A DNA stretch of 10,578 bases from Desulfobacterales bacterium (GTDB lineage: Bacteria > Desulfobacterota > Desulfobacteria > Desulfobacterales > BuS5). The notes under the pieces are model-generated. The model saw only the letters and a program-made list of their open reading frames with translations, was not told where the DNA came from and did no database searches. Of the stretch, positions 1 through 6,478 are shown piece after piece; position 1 is the stretch's first letter, and each line of letters opens with the position of its first letter. The translations under genes were made by a program, and so were the position numbers. The stretch spans positions 1-10,578 of the forward strand of contig JAERRQ010000004.1 in NCBI GenBank assembly GCA_016735355.1, in the 5' to 3' direction.

Positions 1-478
1 TTTCAAAATTTGATGCATTCGTGATTTGGATCAAAATGCTGATGAAGCATACCGTAAAATCTTATTCTTCAGCCGGTTCAAAAGTCGCTTTTATTTTTCA
101 CAAAAAAATACATTTCAGTAATATTCTATCAATTAAATACATTTATGTTGTTTAACATTGTTTTGACCGTAATAATTATAAACTATAAAAACAAAAGGTT
201 ACCACAGATTGGCAGCAGATAAAATGACGGCATATTTTTTGCGTTTAATTATAATAATTTGAGCCGGTTTCAAAATGTTTAATTTTGTTCGAGGTCAAGA
301 AAGGCAAAACATTTAACCACAGGAATACATTGAGTGTTTCGAGGATTAAAACCCTTTTTAAGATAAGGAACGTGGACGAAATAACTTCCACAAGTAGGCG
401 CACAGATTTGGGTCGGGCAAAAGGGGGCGTTTTGAAATTGGTTCATTTAAAAAACTATAAAAAAAGGAACCGTATATA
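1..478. other. Gene-poor leader upstream of the GNAT-mod operon
   Basis: No convincing coding region is visible here. The first ~280 bases are very AT-rich. Promoter-like elements include TTGACC at 163-168 with TATAAA at 184-189 (15-base spacing, short), a perfect TATAAT at 250-255 without a good -35 box, and TTGAAA at 432-437 with TATAAA at 456-461 (18-base spacing, but so close to the gene that a transcript would lose its Shine-Dalgarno). None is decisive. The motif AGCCGGTT followed by CAAAA occurs twice (71-83 and 262-275, the second with one extra T). ACCACAG also occurs twice (201-207 and 317-323). From about 365 to 432 the base composition becomes clearly more GC-rich than its surroundings. 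A transcript starting near 260 would have a leader of about 220 bases, so regulation at RNA level is possible but unproven. I recognise no known riboswitch. Confidence 0.5.
285..478 (+). repeat. Possible dispersed non-coding element ahead of the operon
   Basis: This stretch can be read as a 64-codon frame from a TTG, ending in TAATG at the next gene. It has no Shine-Dalgarno, the TTG start is poor, and the peptide is strongly basic with no recognisable fold. I therefore do not call it a gene. The segment around 365-432 differs in composition from its flanks and contains a small inverted repeat, GTGGA (372-376) with TCCAC (387-391) around a 10-base loop. The block gives me an unverified impression of a sequence that recurs in Desulfobacterales intergenic regions, but only one copy is present here, so its repeat status cannot be shown from this window. 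It could equally be the 5' leader of the operon. Confidence 0.2.
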
Positions 479-946
479 ATGTCCTTTGCATACCCTATAA
501 TAAGACAAGCCGGGCCCTCCGACATAAATCAAATGACATATCTTCTTGAAGAGCTGTTCTCGATAGAAGAGGATTTTACCTTCAACGAGTCTGCCCAGCG
601 ACAGGGCCTTTTAATGATGCTTGATGATAATGAAAAACGATGCATCATGGTTGCTGCATCAGGGGATCAAATCATAGGTATGTGCAGCGCTCAACTGCTT
701 GTGTCAACAGCAGAAGGGGGAATGGCTGCATTAATTGAGGATATGTTTGTTGCCAAATCATATCGAGGACAGGGTATAGCTAAAAGACTATTGCTGTCTA
801 TTGAAAAATGGGCGTATAAAAAGAAAGCAAAAAGGATGCAGCTTCTTGCTGACAGAAATAATATTAATGCCCTTGATTTTTATAAAAAACAAAAATGGGC
901 CGCAACGCAGTTGATCTGCCTGCGTAAAAACCAGGAAAGGAATTAA
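479..946 (+). CDS. GNAT-family N-acetyltransferase
   Basis: A 155-residue single-domain GNAT protein that would transfer an acetyl group from acetyl-CoA to an amine. The substrate is not deducible. The acetyl-CoA pyrophosphate-binding motif A is clear: the acidic strand IEDMFVAKSYRGQGIAKRLL spans about residues 86-105, with the R-G-Q-G-I-A loop at 96-101. The C-terminal motif B region contains N-x-N-A-L-x-F-Y-K (about 128-136), typical of the family. Length is normal. The ATG at 479 is preceded by AAGGAA at 464-469, nine bases upstream, which supports this start. It is the first gene of a co-directional run and ends three bases before the DUF364 gene, so it is probably co-transcribed with the molybdate-type transporter. 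There is no signal peptide or membrane segment. The family assignment is solid; a role linked to metal uptake is only inferred from position. Confidence 0.85.
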   Translation: MSFAYPIIRQAGPSDINQMTYLLEELFSIEEDFTFNESAQRQGLLMMLDDNEKRCIMVAASGDQIIGMCSAQLLVSTAEGGMAALIEDMFVAKSYRGQGIAKRLLLSIEKWAYKKKAKRMQLLADRNNINALDFYKKQKWAATQLICLRKNQERN

Positions 947-949
947 AAT

Positions 950-1696
950 ATGTATACAAAACTAAAAACAGCGTTAATTGATTTAGCTGAAAAAAATAAT
1001 CTTTTGGAAAGTGAGATCAACATTACAGCCAAGATCCTGACACCTGAAGAGGCTATAGGTGAGACAGAAAGAAAGGATTTCCCTTTGCTTCAGGGCAAAG
1101 AGTTCTTGATGCAGGCGGATTTCAAAAATGCCCTGGGCCAGGCATTTACAGATGCCCCGAGTAATTTTAAGGGAAAACTCAAAAAAATACTTGAATTAAA
1201 ATTAACGGATAACAGTGACAGGGCTCTTTTTGTTGCTACGCTCAATGCTGTAATGCGATACCTCGGTGCCGCCGAAAAGACTATTCACTGCAAAAACGAG
1301 GAACCTGAACTATGTGCCCGGGAAATAGTCAGTATAATTATTGATAAATACGGCGCTGATATAAAAATTGGAATCGTTGGATTCCAGCCGGCCATAATAG
1401 ATAATTGTGCTAAAAGCCTGACTGCCCAAAATGTAAAGGTAATAGATCTGGATAAAAACAATATTAATAAAAAAAAATATGGGGTGCTTATCTGGGATGG
1501 CAAAAAAATGGCGGGGGAGCTTTTTAAAAGATCTGATGTTATTCTGGCTACAGGCTCAACAATAGTAAATGACAGCCTGTCTCATTTGAGTGCTCTGGCC
1601 AAGGAATATCAAAAGCCTTTATATCTTTACGGCACAACAGTTGCCGGCGCCGCCAAAATTTTAAACCTGGAGAGGCTCTGCTTTAAATCCTCTTAG
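950..1696 (+). CDS. DUF364/DUF4213 putative heavy-metal chelation protein
   Basis: A 248-residue cytoplasmic protein resembling the two-part DUF4213 plus DUF364 family. The N-terminal part (about 10-110) has an enolase-N-like region ending in LNAVMRYL (98-105). It is followed by a Thr-x-His-Cys motif (HC at 113-114) and a second Cys at 122, a Cys/His cluster plausible for metal binding. The C-terminal Rossmann-like domain starts with the glycine-rich strand KIGIVGFQPAII (139-150). It continues with VIDLD (164-168), the loop ATGSTIVNDSL (200-210) and a final YGTTVAGAAKILNLERLC segment with Cys244. Family members are annotated as putative metal chelators and often sit beside metal or molybdate transporters; the biochemical function is not established. 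The strong purine-rich AGGAAAGGAA at 933-942 precedes the ATG. It sits between the GNAT gene and modA, in the position expected of an accessory factor that handles or senses the imported oxyanion or a linked metal (inference). Confidence 0.75.
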   Translation: MYTKLKTALIDLAEKNNLLESEINITAKILTPEEAIGETERKDFPLLQGKEFLMQADFKNALGQAFTDAPSNFKGKLKKILELKLTDNSDRALFVATLNAVMRYLGAAEKTIHCKNEEPELCAREIVSIIIDKYGADIKIGIVGFQPAIIDNCAKSLTAQNVKVIDLDKNNINKKKYGVLIWDGKKMAGELFKRSDVILATGSTIVNDSLSHLSALAKEYQKPLYLYGTTVAGAAKILNLERLCFKSS

Positions 1697-1719
1697 GAAC
1701 TGGAAAAAAAAGGATTATC

Positions 1720-2484
1720 ATGAAAATAACCGCCAATTTTAAAAAATATAAAATGTTTTTAGTAACATTATTGGCTTGTTTTGTTTCTTCCACTCTTTTT
1801 GCCCAAAAAGTACCTAAAGAGATCCTTGTATTTGCCGGAGCGGGGATGCGAGCGCCATTGGATGAGATTGGTGAAAGGATTGAAAAGCTGTATGGGATAA
1901 CGGTTATATACGACTATGAAGGGACTGGTAGACTGGGCAATAAAATTCTGGCCGGGCAAACCCCTGACATCTTTATTCCAGGCAGCGACAAGTGGGCAAA
2001 AATTTTAAAAACAAAGGGTTACGTGGAATGTTATACTCCTGTTGCATATCATACTCCTGTTATCATTACTCCCAAAGGAAACAGCAAAATGAACTCCCTC
2101 GGTGCTTTTTCAGGTAGCAGCAATCGACTCGTATTGGGCGATATCAAGACATGCGCCATAGGCGGAGCTTCTGCTGCAATATTTAAAAAAGCAGGCTTTG
2201 AAGAATCCAGGATGAATATAAAGGCCAGGGGATTAACCGTTAAACAATTAGTTTTATGGGTTGAGGGGAACAATGCCGATGCCTCCATCGTATGGAAAGC
2301 GGATGCGGTTCAGTCCGACAAAGTTAGAATTATCGACATACCCAAGCAGTATAATATTACAAGTATTATTCCGGTTTGCAAGATGATAAAAGATAAAAAA
2401 GAGGCGGCCGAATATATTAATTATCTGTTGGGCATTAAAGGGAAGTCAATTTTCAAAAAATATGGGTTTGATGTGGTAAAATAA
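1720..2484 (+). CDS. modA: Molybdate/tungstate-type ABC transporter, substrate-binding protein
   Basis: A 254-residue periplasmic oxyanion-binding protein of the ModA superfamily. Residues 1-28 form a signal peptide: basic K8, K9 and K11, a hydrophobic core, then a likely signal peptidase I site after L-F-A. A lipobox-like L-L-A-C ends at Cys20, but the hydrophobic run continues past it, so secretion is favoured over lipidation. The mature protein begins with the family hallmark ILVFAGAGMRAPLDEI (about 35-50). The EGTGRLGNKILAGQTPDIFIPG block (67-88) is the ModA pattern E/A-G-S/T-G-x-L...G...D-x-F. The first ligand loop reads GAGMRAP rather than the common A-A-S-L, which marks a divergent subfamily, so tungstate or another oxyanion cannot be excluded. 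AGGA at 1711-1714 gives a short but acceptable spacing to the ATG. modB begins immediately after its stop codon. Confidence 0.85.
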   Translation: MKITANFKKYKMFLVTLLACFVSSTLFAQKVPKEILVFAGAGMRAPLDEIGERIEKLYGITVIYDYEGTGRLGNKILAGQTPDIFIPGSDKWAKILKTKGYVECYTPVAYHTPVIITPKGNSKMNSLGAFSGSSNRLVLGDIKTCAIGGASAAIFKKAGFEESRMNIKARGLTVKQLVLWVEGNNADASIVWKADAVQSDKVRIIDIPKQYNITSIIPVCKMIKDKKEAAEYINYLLGIKGKSIFKKYGFDVVK

Positions 2485-3273
2485 ATGAAAAATTTTTCTT
2501 TTAATCTTATTATATCCTTCATTGCAGCTATCTTTGTGTGCCTGATTGTGCTGCCCATGCTTGCTCTTTTTACAACGACATCCTTTGTAGAACTGGTATC
2601 TCAATTCAGGTCTCCCATGATATTATCTGCTGTTCTTATAAGCCTTGAAACATCGCTGACAGTAGTCTTTTTAGCTCTATGTTTAGGTATTCCCGTGGCC
2701 TATTTGCTTGCTATGAAGAATTTTAAAGGAAAAGAGATAATTGATACACTGGTTGATCTTCCCATTTCCATGCCTCCTCTTGTCGCAGGTCTGGCCCTTT
2801 TGATCCTGCTGGGGGGGAACAGTACGTTCGGCAGATTGTTAAGCAACCATGGAATTTCCCTGATATTTTCCAAGAAAGGGATTATAGCTGCTCAGCTTTT
2901 TGTTTCTATTCCTTTTCTAATAAAATCGACAAGGGACGCATTTGAATCGATAAACAAAGATATTATAAATGCATCATCGACCCTTGGAGCATCAGAATTC
3001 TATACATTTAAAACAATTCTGCTTCCTATGGCTAAAAATGGTATCTATACCGGCATGATTATGACCTGGTCAAGGGCCCTGGGAGAGTTCGGCGCGACCT
3101 CCATGGTGGCTGGCTGTATTCCATTTAAAACCGAAACAATGACTGTAGCCATTTATCAGAATGCCATGTCAGGGGAGCTGACCGCATCAATCGCTATTGC
3201 TATTCTCCTTCTGATATTTTCATTTACATTGCTTTTGGTATTCAAATCACGGGTCAGGGTAAAAGCGGGGTAA
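2485..3273 (+). CDS. modB: Molybdate-type ABC transporter permease
   Basis: A 262-residue inner-membrane permease of the ModB/CysT class that forms the translocation channel as a homodimer. Hydrophobic segments are visible at about 8-30, 46-77, 96-111, 132-147, 186-210 and 231-254, consistent with five to six transmembrane helices. The cytoplasmic coupling (EAA) loop is INASSTLGASEFYTFKTILLP (about 161-181), with the conserved Gly and terminal L-P. The signature RALGEFGATSMVAG (197-210) followed by K-T-E-T-M-T-V-A-I-Y is highly typical of ModB permeases. D-L-P-I-S-M-P-P (91-98) is also family-typical. The start codon abuts the modA stop with no gap and has no evident Shine-Dalgarno, so translation is probably coupled to modA. 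modC starts six bases after its end. Confidence 0.93.
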   Translation: MKNFSFNLIISFIAAIFVCLIVLPMLALFTTTSFVELVSQFRSPMILSAVLISLETSLTVVFLALCLGIPVAYLLAMKNFKGKEIIDTLVDLPISMPPLVAGLALLILLGGNSTFGRLLSNHGISLIFSKKGIIAAQLFVSIPFLIKSTRDAFESINKDIINASSTLGASEFYTFKTILLPMAKNGIYTGMIMTWSRALGEFGATSMVAGCIPFKTETMTVAIYQNAMSGELTASIAIAILLLIFSFTLLLVFKSRVRVKAG

Positions 3274-3279
3274 AGAGTA

Positions 3280-4422
3280 ATGGGTATTATATTAAAAGGA
3301 ATATCAAAAAGCTATGACGGACAGGCGGTACTGAAAAATTTAAATCTTAAGATTAATCAGGGAGAATTCCATGTACTGTTAGGGCCGAGTGGAAACGGCA
3401 AGACAACTGCACTGTCCGTTATGGCCGGACTTGTTAACCCGGACAGCGGGTCTGTTTTTATCGGCGGCGGGGAAGTAACCAGTCTTTCTCCTGACAAAAG
3501 AAACATTGGTTTTGTCTTTCAGGACCATGCTCTTTTTCCTCATCTCCAAGTTTTTGACAATATTGCTTATGGCTTGCGGGTCAGAGGTATTAAAGAAAAA
3601 AAAATAAAAAAAATCGTCGCTCATTATCTGGAACTTGTCAGACTTCAAGATATGTATAATAAATATCCGTTTCAGTTAAGCGGGGGGCAAAAACAGCGCA
3701 TAGCAATAGCCAGAGCACTTGCGTTTAAACCTGATGCGCTTTTAATGGATGAACCTTTAAGTCATTTGGATGCATTGGAATGTGAACGCATACGGGATGA
3801 ATTAAAACGGATTCAAGCCGCCACCCGGGTAACGACCTGTTACGTCACCCACGATCATTCAGAGGCATCGGCCCTGGCAGATAGAATTTCCGTTCTGCAT
3901 AAGGGCCGCATTGAACAGATTGAACGGCCTGAAGAAATTTTTTACCACCCCAAAACTGATTTTGTGGCTAAATTTGTGGGAGCAGATAATATTCTTGAGG
4001 CCAGGCTTGTTGAGATAAACGGAAATACAACCATATTTAGTTTAAATTCGCTCGGGTTGACGGATCAGCTTAAAATCAAAGCCCGAACATATCCTGTTTT
4101 TGCTCGTAACACCAAACATCGATTATGTCTTCATCCTGAAAAGATTGTTGTTTCCCATACGCCCAAAGGTAAAAACAATTTTTTGGCCCGTATCATTGAC
4201 ATCGTCCCGCAAGGTGCTGTATTCAAAATAATCGGGGAAATAGTCGGCCTATCCGGTCTTAAACTCCGTGCGGTTGTCCCTAAAACAGCATTTAAAATCA
4301 ATTCCAATACAGAAAAAATCTGGTTTAGCTTTCCCCCGGATGCCCTGCATCCCCTTTGTGGCCGGAGCTGCCGCGCGGCAATTCCTCAAAGGGCGTGCAA
4401 TAATATAAATTTATTCAAGTAA
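3280..4422 (+). CDS. modC: Molybdate-type ABC transporter ATP-binding protein with unusual tail
   Basis: A 380-residue cytoplasmic ATPase that energises the ModB channel. The nucleotide-binding domain is complete: Walker A GPSGNGKTT (35-43, Asn replacing the more common Ser at the sixth residue), Q-loop Gln81, ABC signature LSGGQ (133-137), Walker B ALLMDEP (153-159) with catalytic Glu158, D-loop S-H-L-D, and switch His191 in V-T-H-D-H. Residues from about 235 to 355 form a TOBE-type C-terminal region (LHPEKIV at 284-290, F-P-P-D-A-L-H near 351-357), the family's oxyanion-sensing or regulatory part. The last ~20 residues, with Cys360, Cys364 and Cys373, extend beyond where the TOBE domain seems to end. 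They are encoded by a nested palindrome. The start is six bases after modB, with only a weak AAAGAG upstream, consistent with translational coupling. Specificity (molybdate, tungstate or a related anion) follows the binding protein and is not fixed here. Confidence 0.9.
   Translation: MGIILKGISKSYDGQAVLKNLNLKINQGEFHVLLGPSGNGKTTALSVMAGLVNPDSGSVFIGGGEVTSLSPDKRNIGFVFQDHALFPHLQVFDNIAYGLRVRGIKEKKIKKIVAHYLELVRLQDMYNKYPFQLSGGQKQRIAIARALAFKPDALLMDEPLSHLDALECERIRDELKRIQAATRVTTCYVTHDHSEASALADRISVLHKGRIEQIERPEEIFYHPKTDFVAKFVGADNILEARLVEINGNTTIFSLNSLGLTDQLKIKARTYPVFARNTKHRLCLHPEKIVVSHTPKGKNNFLARIIDIVPQGAVFKIIGEIVGLSGLKLRAVVPKTAFKINSNTEKIWFSFPPDALHPLCGRSCRAAIPQRACNNINLFK
4346..4399. repeat. 54-base nested imperfect palindrome in the 3' end of modC
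   Basis: Pairing arms are nested around one centre. TGCA 4346-4349 pairs with 4396-4399. CCCTTTG 4352-4358 pairs with CAAAGGG 4387-4393, separated from the outer arms by two bases on each side. GGA 4364-4366 pairs with TCC 4383-4385. The centre is the perfect 12-base palindrome TGCCGCGCGGCA at 4369-4380. About 20 base pairs could form in a transcript, with a 5-versus-1 bulge between the second and third arms. The segment is markedly GC-rich in AT-rich surroundings and encodes modC residues 356-374. No run of T follows, so it is not a standard intrinsic terminator. It may be a REP/MITE-like insertion or an mRNA-stabilising hairpin. Confidence 0.6.
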
Positions 4423-4460
4423 TAAACACCACTCCTCCCCGTTCCTTAGTTTTTCAAAAT

Positions 4461-4464
4461 GGAG
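4461..4464 (+). promoter_or_regulatory. Shine-Dalgarno that fixes the nagZ start
   Basis: GGAG lies six bases before the ATG at 4471. It overlaps the alternative in-frame ATG at 4459, which itself has no purine-rich sequence upstream. This makes 4471 the better start. Confidence 0.65.
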
Positions 4465-4470
4465 ATTACA

Positions 4471-5460
4471 ATGTTTACATTAGAACAGTTGGCAGGTCAG
4501 CGACTGATGGTCGGTTTTGATGGAAAAGAACTGAATATGGATCTGAAGTTCCTGATTGATACGATGAAAGTAGGCGGTATTATTCTTTTTTCAGGGAATT
4601 TATCTGATCCCCAACAGATCAGAAAACTTTGTTTATCTGCACAGGCTTACGCCGAATCGTGCGGGCAGCCGCCATTATTTATTGCAATTGATCAGGAAGG
4701 AGGAGAGGTTGCCAGATTAAAGGAGCCATTTACTCAATTTTCCGGGAATCCGTATATAAAATCCGAAAAGGATGCTGAAGAGTTTGCCATTATTGCAGCG
4801 GAAGAACTTTCCGGAATTGGGATCAACATGAACATGGCGCCTGTTATGGATGTGGCTTATAAGGGTATTAAAAGTATTATGGCAGGCAGGGCTTTTGGAG
4901 ATAATCCGGCTTGGGTATCAAAAATGGGGGTTACGGTAATAAAGCATTTGCAGCGTAAAGGCATTATGGCTGTTGCAAAGCATTTTCCGGGAATTGGCCG
5001 CACAACACTCGATTCGCATATTGATATGCCTTTTTTAAAAGTCGATTCTGAAGCGCTTTTTGCTTTTGACCTGCCTCCTTTCGAAGCCGCAATCGGAAAC
5101 GGTGTTGCCGGCATAATGCTCTCCCATATACTTTACAGCGGAATTGACGCAGAATGGCCGGCAAGTCTTTCCCCAGTTATTGCAAAAGATTTGCTGCGGA
5201 CAAAAATGGGGTTTGACGGTCTGGTTATGACGGATGATCTTGATATGGGTTCAATCGCCGGACGTTATGATATCAAAACAAGTATTAAACAGATTCTTTT
5301 GGCAGATATCGACCTGGTTCTTATTTGTCATAAAGGACCGTGGATTGAGAGCGCCTTTGACGAAATTTTACATTCCATGGGGACGTCTCGGTCTGTTGCA
5401 GGAGCGGGGATGGAATCTGTTTCAAGAATAATGCGGCAAAAGGAGAGGTTCTTATTTTGA
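4471..5460 (+). CDS. nagZ: Beta-N-acetylhexosaminidase, glycoside hydrolase family 3 (NagZ type)
   Basis: A 329-residue cytoplasmic enzyme that removes N-acetylglucosamine from GlcNAc-anhydromuropeptides in cell-wall recycling. Starting at 4471 gives MFTLEQLAGQRLMVGF, a family-like N-terminus. Family blocks are IDQEGGEVARL (73-83), VAKHFPGIGRTTLDSH (168-183) and VMTDDLDMG (252-260). By family knowledge, the Asp-Ser-His loop (181-183) provides the catalytic dyad and the first Asp of T-D-D (255) is the nucleophile; both are present. The substitution pattern F-P-G-I-G (rather than F-P-G-H-G) and E after Q-E-G-G are departures from the enterobacterial form. Length is typical of single-domain NagZ and there is no signal peptide. 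It lies 48 bases after modC, possibly by read-through. Its stop is one base from the convergent tsaD stop. A GH3 enzyme with another aryl-hexosaminide substrate is the main alternative. Confidence 0.88.
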   Translation: MFTLEQLAGQRLMVGFDGKELNMDLKFLIDTMKVGGIILFSGNLSDPQQIRKLCLSAQAYAESCGQPPLFIAIDQEGGEVARLKEPFTQFSGNPYIKSEKDAEEFAIIAAEELSGIGINMNMAPVMDVAYKGIKSIMAGRAFGDNPAWVSKMGVTVIKHLQRKGIMAVAKHFPGIGRTTLDSHIDMPFLKVDSEALFAFDLPPFEAAIGNGVAGIMLSHILYSGIDAEWPASLSPVIAKDLLRTKMGFDGLVMTDDLDMGSIAGRYDIKTSIKQILLADIDLVLICHKGPWIESAFDEILHSMGTSRSVAGAGMESVSRIMRQKERFLF

Positions 5461-5461
5461 T

Positions 5462-6463
5462 TTACAAATTTATCGATCTTGAATATACGTCCTGATTGAT
5501 GCCTGAAGTTATCCCTTCTACCAGGTAATGGTAACCTGTGGCGGCAATCATGGCTGCGTTGTCCCCGCAAAGGTCAAGGGGCGGGATATGAACATGGAAA
5601 CCTTCAGCAGAAGCGTCTTGCATGAGTCTTGCGCGTAACCTGCTGTTTGCCGCAACACCGCCTACCAGGGCTATATGGCGGCATTCTTTTTTTTGGGCGG
5701 CGTTTATTATTTTATACGCCAGTACCTCGACTACTGCCTCCTGAAAACTCGCTACAATATCCGGTACTTGTTCTTTATATATATCAACATGAGTCTGAAT
5801 ATACCGGTTGACTGATGTTTTGATGCCGCTGAAGCTAAAATCGAATGCGGATTTATCAAGATATGATCTTGGAAATCGAATGCTTTGACCGTTACCTTGT
5901 TTTGCGAGCCGGTCTATTATGACTCCTCCGGGATACCCTAGACCAAGCATTTTGGAGACCTTGTCAAAAGCCTCCCCGGCTGCGTCATCGCGTGTTTGTC
6001 CCATAAGCACGGATTCTGTATGGGATTTAACATGATATATGCTTGTATGCCCGCCTGATACCAACAGCGCAACAAAAGGAAATGGTGGGGGATTATCGGT
6101 AAGAAATACTGAGTTTATATGGCCTTCAAGATGATCTATTCCTATCCATGGGAGATCAAGGGCATAGGCAAAGCCTTTTGCAAAGCAGAAACCCACCAGA
6201 AGAGATCCCACCAGCCCAGGTCCCTGTGTAACAGCCACTGCATCTATCCGGTTCAAGCTGATGCCGGATTGATGGATAGCATCGTTAACAACATAATCGA
6301 TGGCTTCTATATGTTTGCGCGAGGCGAGTTCCGGAACAACGCCGCCATAGGGATGATGTACTGCGATCTGGGATGAGACTACGGAAGATAAAATTGTCGT
6401 TCCTTCCGCAACCAGGGAGGCGGCAGTTTCGTCACATGATGTTTCAATGCCGAGTATTATCAC
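5462..6463 (-). CDS. tsaD: tRNA N6-adenosine threonylcarbamoyltransferase TsaD
   Basis: A 333-residue cytoplasmic enzyme of the Kae1/TsaD (ASKHA-fold) family. It transfers the threonylcarbamoyl group to A37 of ANN-decoding tRNAs, working with TsaB, TsaC and TsaE, none of which is in this window. The N-terminus IILGIETSCDETAAS (2-16) is the family signature. Metal-binding H111 and H115 lie in IDHLEGHINS. The SGGHT (136-140), GEAFDK (163-168), PGG (178-180), FSFSGIKT (209-216) and GGVAANSRLR (268-277) blocks are intact. The third metal ligand is Asp301 in CGDNAAMIA. Translation begins at GTG (6463-6461 on the minus strand); only a weak GGA lies upstream. The start is supported by alignment of the signature with the usual family N-terminus. 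It follows purM by 15 bases, so it is probably in the same operon. The gene is complete and appears essential and ordinary. Confidence 0.96.
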   Translation of the reverse strand: MIILGIETSCDETAASLVAEGTTILSSVVSSQIAVHHPYGGVVPELASRKHIEAIDYVVNDAIHQSGISLNRIDAVAVTQGPGLVGSLLVGFCFAKGFAYALDLPWIGIDHLEGHINSVFLTDNPPPFPFVALLVSGGHTSIYHVKSHTESVLMGQTRDDAAGEAFDKVSKMLGLGYPGGVIIDRLAKQGNGQSIRFPRSYLDKSAFDFSFSGIKTSVNRYIQTHVDIYKEQVPDIVASFQEAVVEVLAYKIINAAQKKECRHIALVGGVAANSRLRARLMQDASAEGFHVHIPPLDLCGDNAAMIAATGYHYLVEGITSGINQDVYSRSINL

Positions 6464-6478
6464 AGATAATTCCGAGCC

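Noticed and set aside
163..189. Sigma-70 promoter TTGACC / TATAAA upstream of the operon
   Set aside because: The spacing is only 15 bases in an AT-rich background where such matches arise easily; mentioned in the leader entry but not called as a feature.
1..478. Molybdenum-cofactor riboswitch or ModE operator
   Set aside because: I could not see the expected conserved helices or a convincing ModE-like palindrome; position ahead of mod genes alone is not evidence.
285..479. 64-residue reading frame ending in TAATG at the GNAT start
   Set aside because: It starts on TTG without a Shine-Dalgarno, has a very basic composition and no recognisable fold, and covers the likely leader and ribosome-binding site of the next gene.
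4346..4399. Intrinsic terminator at the end of modC
   Set aside because: A strong inverted repeat is present, but it lies inside the coding sequence and no T-rich run follows it.
4459..4470. Longer nagZ start at ATG 4459
   Set aside because: No ribosome-binding site precedes it. GGAG at 4461-4464 serves the ATG at 4471, where the family-like N-terminus begins.
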